A DNA stretch of 9,012 nucleotides from positions 1 to 9,012 of the forward strand of contig QMPB01000144.1 in assembly GCA_003648395.1 (NCBI GenBank), in the 5' to 3' direction. Below the pieces are notes generated by a model that saw only the letters and a program-made list of their open reading frames with translations, made no database searches and was not told where the DNA came from. Origin of the DNA: Bacteroidota bacterium. Lineage in GTDB: Bacteria; Bacteroidota; Bacteroidia; Bacteroidales; UBA1556. The first letter of the stretch is position 1. Each line of letters starts with the position of its first letter. Shown in pieces: positions 6,483 through 9,012 of the stretch. The translations under genes were made by a program, and so were the position numbers.

Positions 6483-7337
6483 ATGGAAAAGTTTTTAGTA
6501 GCAGTTGATTTCTCTGAGTCGTCAAAAAATACTTTTGATCATGCTTTAAGTGTAGCTGAAAAGTTTAATGCTAAACTAATACTTATGTGGGTAGAAAACT
6601 CTAATTCAGTTAAAAATTTGAAACTTGAAAAAGGGGTAGATATACATGTTGCAGTAAATGAAAGATTTGATAACTTAATTGCTTCAATTAGTAATGTGGC
6701 GATTAGAAATAATGTTGAGGTGCGTCTTGAGAAAGGAGATACTGTTAATACTGTTGTGAAATCAGCCAAAAAATTAGAAATTAACTTAATTTTTGAGGGT
6801 TCGCATGGTGCACATGGATTTAGAAAATATTTATTAGGTTCTATTGCAAATAAAATTATTGCAGAGGCAACTTGCCCAGTAATAACTGTTCGCCACAATA
6901 GAGGAGTGAATCGTGCTCTAAAAGTAATAGTTATTCCTATTGATAGTACATTAGATACTCGCCAAAAGCTTCCTCTATCAGTGAAATTAGCACGACTTTT
7001 TGATGCTGAAATTCATCTTCTAGGATTGTATTTTAATAACGTGGATAATATTAAAAGATTAATTAATAGTTATACTGAACAAGCTGAAACATATTGTATT
7101 AAAAATGGTGTTAAGAATGTAGTTGTGCATTATATTAAGACAGAAGATGGCGCTCGCACGATTCTAAATTATGCTAAAAAAGTAGATGCAGGACTTATTT
7201 CAGTAATGATTGATGCCGAACTTGGTGGTTCAATGTGGAGTCTTCGCTCTCAAGGAAAACAATTTGTTAATCAATCTCCAATTCCTATTCTAAGTATTGC
7301 AAATAGAGAATTAATAAAAAGCAGGCCAGGATTATAA
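6483..7337 (+). CDS. Tandem universal stress protein (Usp2)
   Basis: A 284-residue paralogue of Usp1 with the same two-domain plan. Domain 1 begins FLVAVDFSESS (D9) and has an intact nucleotide motif at the same residue numbers as Usp1: GSHG at 106-109 and GS at 119-120, then CPVITVR. Domain 2 begins with VIPIDST and TRQK (159-162) and ends SPIPILSIA; its glycine loop is missing (GGSMWSLRSQGKQF is not a G2xG9xG motif). It is a predicted ATP-binding, cytosolic stress protein. No separate canonical promoter is visible in the 65-nt gap, so it is probably cotranscribed with usp1, modulated by the hairpin between them. A hairpin with a T run after the gene ends the unit. The family is certain; the physiological signal is not known. 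Confidence 0.93.
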   Translation: MEKFLVAVDFSESSKNTFDHALSVAEKFNAKLILMWVENSNSVKNLKLEKGVDIHVAVNERFDNLIASISNVAIRNNVEVRLEKGDTVNTVVKSAKKLEINLIFEGSHGAHGFRKYLLGSIANKIIAEATCPVITVRHNRGVNRALKVIVIPIDSTLDTRQKLPLSVKLARLFDAEIHLLGLYFNNVDNIKRLINSYTEQAETYCIKNGVKNVVVHYIKTEDGARTILNYAKKVDAGLISVMIDAELGGSMWSLRSQGKQFVNQSPIPILSIANRELIKSRPGL

Positions 7338-7368
7338 TCTTTTGTATAACTGTATAGTTTTTGTAAAT

Positions 7369-7413
7369 AAGATATATACTATTCCTTTTTTAGAAATAGT
7401 ACATATCTTTTTT
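7369..7413 (+). terminator. Terminator downstream of usp2
   Basis: Arms at about 7369-7385 and 7393-7409 pair over some 17 positions with two mismatches. The loop is T-rich and the 3' arm runs into six T (7408-7413). It begins about 30 nt after the usp2 stop and separates usp1-usp2 from the SPOR-usp3 unit. Confidence 0.65.
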
Positions 7414-7470
7414 AATGATTTGTTTTTAGGATAAAAATAATATGGAGTAATAATTAGTCAAAGTTTTTAG

Positions 7471-7478
7471 TAAATTTG
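7471..7478 (+). promoter_or_regulatory. Bacteroidota -7 box for the SPOR-usp3 unit
   Basis: TAAATTTG is an exact TAnnTTTG match, 22 nt upstream of the ATG at 7501. No TTG lies at the usual -33 spacing, so the promoter may need an activator. It would give a very short leader that still includes the AAGGA at 7492-7496. Confidence 0.45.
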
Positions 7479-7491
7479 TCCTCTCAAAAAA

Positions 7492-7496
7492 AAGGA
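7492..7496 (+). promoter_or_regulatory. Shine-Dalgarno-like site of the SPOR gene
   Basis: AAGGA ends 4 nt before the ATG at 7501. It is the only recognisable purine-rich ribosome-binding site directly ahead of a start in this window and supports that start codon. Confidence 0.4.
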
Positions 7497-7500
7497 ATTT

Positions 7501-7998
7501 ATGATTCGTACAATATATATAGTAATATTCTTAATCTTTATCGCTAATTCGAGTTTTTCTCAAGAGAAAATTGATTCAAATTTTATTTATACTGTAGCAA
7601 TTGCACCAAATGATACTCTTGGTGCAATAGCCATTTTTCAGGAGGAGAACATAAAGTCATTACTAGATAAAAAAATAAAGGTTAATGAAGAACGCCCATA
7701 TCAATTTGGATATAGATTGCAAATAATGTCACTAACTGGGGCTAATTCTCGTGATGATGTAAATATGGAAAAAGCTAAGATTCTTATGACATATGATAAT
7801 GTAGAAGTATATATTGTTTATAATTCTCCATATTTCAAACTTAGAATTGGCGATTTTAGAACAGAGCTAGAAGCTGTACATTATTTGCAAGCAATTACAA
7901 AAGACTATCCTCAGGCCTTTGTTGTAAAAGATAAAGTAAATATTCCTTACAATATTGAAAAACAAAAGAGTAAGCAAAGTGTTGAAGAAAATCAGTAG
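7501..7998 (+). CDS. Secreted SPOR-domain protein
   Basis: A 165-residue exported protein. A Sec signal peptide covers residues 1-20 (hydrophobic core YIVIFLIFIA, cleavage in SSFS|QE) with no lipobox Cys. A linker of about 45 residues leads to a SPOR domain at about 68-148: FGYRLQIMS, then VEVYIVYNSPYFKLRIGDFRT (in two adjoining parts, 101-121), then the helix EAVHYLQAI and AFVVKD. SPOR domains bind septal, amidase-denuded peptidoglycan, so this protein is expected in the periplasm at the cell wall, perhaps at division sites. The basic/acidic tail after residue 150 is unstructured. The usp3 start lies only 21 nt downstream with no terminator, so the two are probably one operon, an odd pairing of a cell-wall binder with a cytosolic stress protein. 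The domain call is secure; the specific role is unknown. Confidence 0.87.
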   Translation: MIRTIYIVIFLIFIANSSFSQEKIDSNFIYTVAIAPNDTLGAIAIFQEENIKSLLDKKIKVNEERPYQFGYRLQIMSLTGANSRDDVNMEKAKILMTYDNVEVYIVYNSPYFKLRIGDFRTELEAVHYLQAITKDYPQAFVVKDKVNIPYNIEKQKSKQSVEENQ

Positions 7999-8019
7999 TT
8001 TTTTTAGTTTTAATTTATT

Positions 8020-8853
8020 ATGAATGAAATAGCTGTTGTCTTTGATTTTTCGCCTAGTTCCAAACAGGTATTAAACTTTGCAGTTGATTTGGCAATAAAG
8101 CAGAAATCCTTTGTTACCATTATTTGGATTGATAATAAGGAGTATAGATCAATAGTAAATATTCCATCTAGTAATAATTATATTGATCAATTGAAGGCGA
8201 AGGTTGACTCAATAATTAATGATTATGTGCCTCAATTGCCATATATAAATTTTGAATTTAGAATTGCTAAAGGAGATAATTTCTCTTCTGTTATTAAAAT
8301 AGTAAGCGAATTACAAATAAATCTATTATTAATGGGGCGCATTATTAATAGGGGATTCAGAAGTTTAATTAAAGGAGATTATCAAATGCATATTCAATCT
8401 GAAGTTGGATGTCCGTTGTTGTTGTTTCCTGTAAATTATACTTTTAACAAGGAAATAGATAGTATTTATATTGCAATTGATGAAAGTATAGATACGCGAC
8501 AGAAGCTTCCTATCACACTAATTTTAGCAAAAAGTTATAAGTCAAAACTTGTTCTTAGAGCAATCTCGGATAAAGATAATAGCAAAGTGCTTAATAAGTA
8601 TAAAGAGCAATCAATAAATTACTTATCAAAGTTTGGTGTAGAAATAATGGATGATGAAAAAGAATATATAGATACATCCTTGATGAAAAATCTAATTTTA
8701 GAAACATCAAAAATAGTTAACAAAAATAAGGTTGCTTTGCTTATTTCAATGAGAAAGTGCTATTCTGATAGTTTGCTAAAAAAGAGAACATTAACACAAG
8801 AATACATCGAACAATTAGAAATTCCAATACTTACAATTCCTAATAAGGGTTAG
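8020..8853 (+). CDS. Divergent tandem universal stress protein (Usp3)
   Basis: A 277-residue paralogue of Usp1 and Usp2, aligning without gaps to about residue 162. Domain 1 begins IAVVFDFSPSS (D9) and ends with CPLLLFP (131-137). The nucleotide motif is damaged: G106 is kept, but the second Gly is Ile (I109) and the final GS is G119-D120. ATP binding is therefore doubtful, placing it nearer the non-nucleotide UspA type. Domain 2 keeps IAIDESIDTRQKLP (151-164) but has no glycine loop and many Lys residues. It follows the SPOR gene by 21 nt and probably shares its transcript. The start is fixed by alignment with the paralogues. It may be a regulatory or dimerisation partner of Usp1/Usp2, which is inference. 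Confidence 0.88.
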   Translation: MNEIAVVFDFSPSSKQVLNFAVDLAIKQKSFVTIIWIDNKEYRSIVNIPSSNNYIDQLKAKVDSIINDYVPQLPYINFEFRIAKGDNFSSVIKIVSELQINLLLMGRIINRGFRSLIKGDYQMHIQSEVGCPLLLFPVNYTFNKEIDSIYIAIDESIDTRQKLPITLILAKSYKSKLVLRAISDKDNSKVLNKYKEQSINYLSKFGVEIMDDEKEYIDTSLMKNLILETSKIVNKNKVALLISMRKCYSDSLLKKRTLTQEYIEQLEIPILTIPNKG

Positions 8854-8942
8854 TAAGTGTAATATATATTGTGTGAGATAATGAAATGTCTAAGTTCAAT
8901 TAGTAAATGCAATTTTTAAGAAGTATAATTTAAGAGTAATTG

Positions 8943-9009
8943 TTTTTGCCTTCGTTCTCTTTGTGAAGAGAAGCGTAGCGAAACGAAACAAAGAGAACGA
9001 AGGCAAAAA
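8943..9009. repeat. Perfect 22-bp inverted repeat with 23-nt loop
   Basis: The arms 8943-8964 and 8988-9009 are exact reverse complements, with core GCCTTCGTTCTCTTTGT. The intervening 23 nt (8965-8987) are purine-rich and include GCGTAGCG. The block is much richer in G and C than the surrounding DNA. T residues are at the 5' end and A residues at the 3' end of the stem on both strands, so there is no free U tract after the hairpin. This is unlike a standard intrinsic terminator and more like a dispersed palindromic repeat, although it lies about 90 nt after usp3 and could still stop transcription. Confidence 0.75.
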
Positions 9010-9012
9010 ATA

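Noticed and set aside
6539..6898. 119-codon open frame on the minus strand
   Set aside because: Fully antisense to usp2 domain 1, a clear Usp with conserved motifs; no recognisable protein features of its own.

Overview
This is a low-GC, strongly AT-rich chromosomal window that most likely comes from a member of the Bacteroidota, probably a Bacteroidales-like lineage. Three kinds of evidence support this: several gene starts are preceded by TAnnTTTG -7 promoter boxes (two of them with a TTG or TTTG at about -33), almost no gene has a Shine-Dalgarno sequence, and the secreted proteins have signal peptides ending in FAQ/FSQ. No mobile element, rRNA, tRNA or CRISPR array was found.

Layout, left to right. 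(1) 42-434 (-) is a small TerB-like protein, divergent from (2) 567-1640 (+), a two-helix K+ channel with a cytosolic RCK/TrkA domain. (3) 1702-2787 (+) is a secreted TAXI-type TRAP solute-binding protein with its own promoter and a strong terminator. (4) On the minus strand, converging with it, is a housekeeping block read right to left: yceD/DUF177 (4311-4832), rpmF (4104-4289), a terminator, then fabH (2920-3909). (5) A 736-nt non-coding gap (4833-5568) separates this block from the right-hand genes. (6) Three paralogous tandem-domain universal stress proteins are all on the plus strand: usp1 (5569-6417), usp2 (6483-7337) and usp3 (8020-8853). A secreted SPOR-domain protein (7501-7998) sits directly upstream of usp3. 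(7) The window ends in a perfect 22-bp inverted repeat that does not look like a simple terminator.

How the genes relate: the yceD-rpmF-fabH block links ribosome assembly to the start of fatty-acid synthesis, a widely conserved neighbourhood, here without plsX between rpmF and fabH. The right half is a stress-response cluster made by local gene duplication. The three Usp proteins align without gaps over the first ~162 residues. The first domain keeps the ATP-binding motif in usp1 and usp2 but has lost it in usp3; the second domain is degenerate in all three and carries a shared TRQK motif. The K+ channel and the orphan solute-binding protein suggest ion and envelope homeostasis functions, but nothing in the sequence ties them mechanistically to the Usp cluster. 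I see no clearly new defence or mobile system. The best leads are the terminal inverted repeat, the Usp/SPOR cluster with its intercistronic hairpin, and the unusual channel and solute-binding protein.
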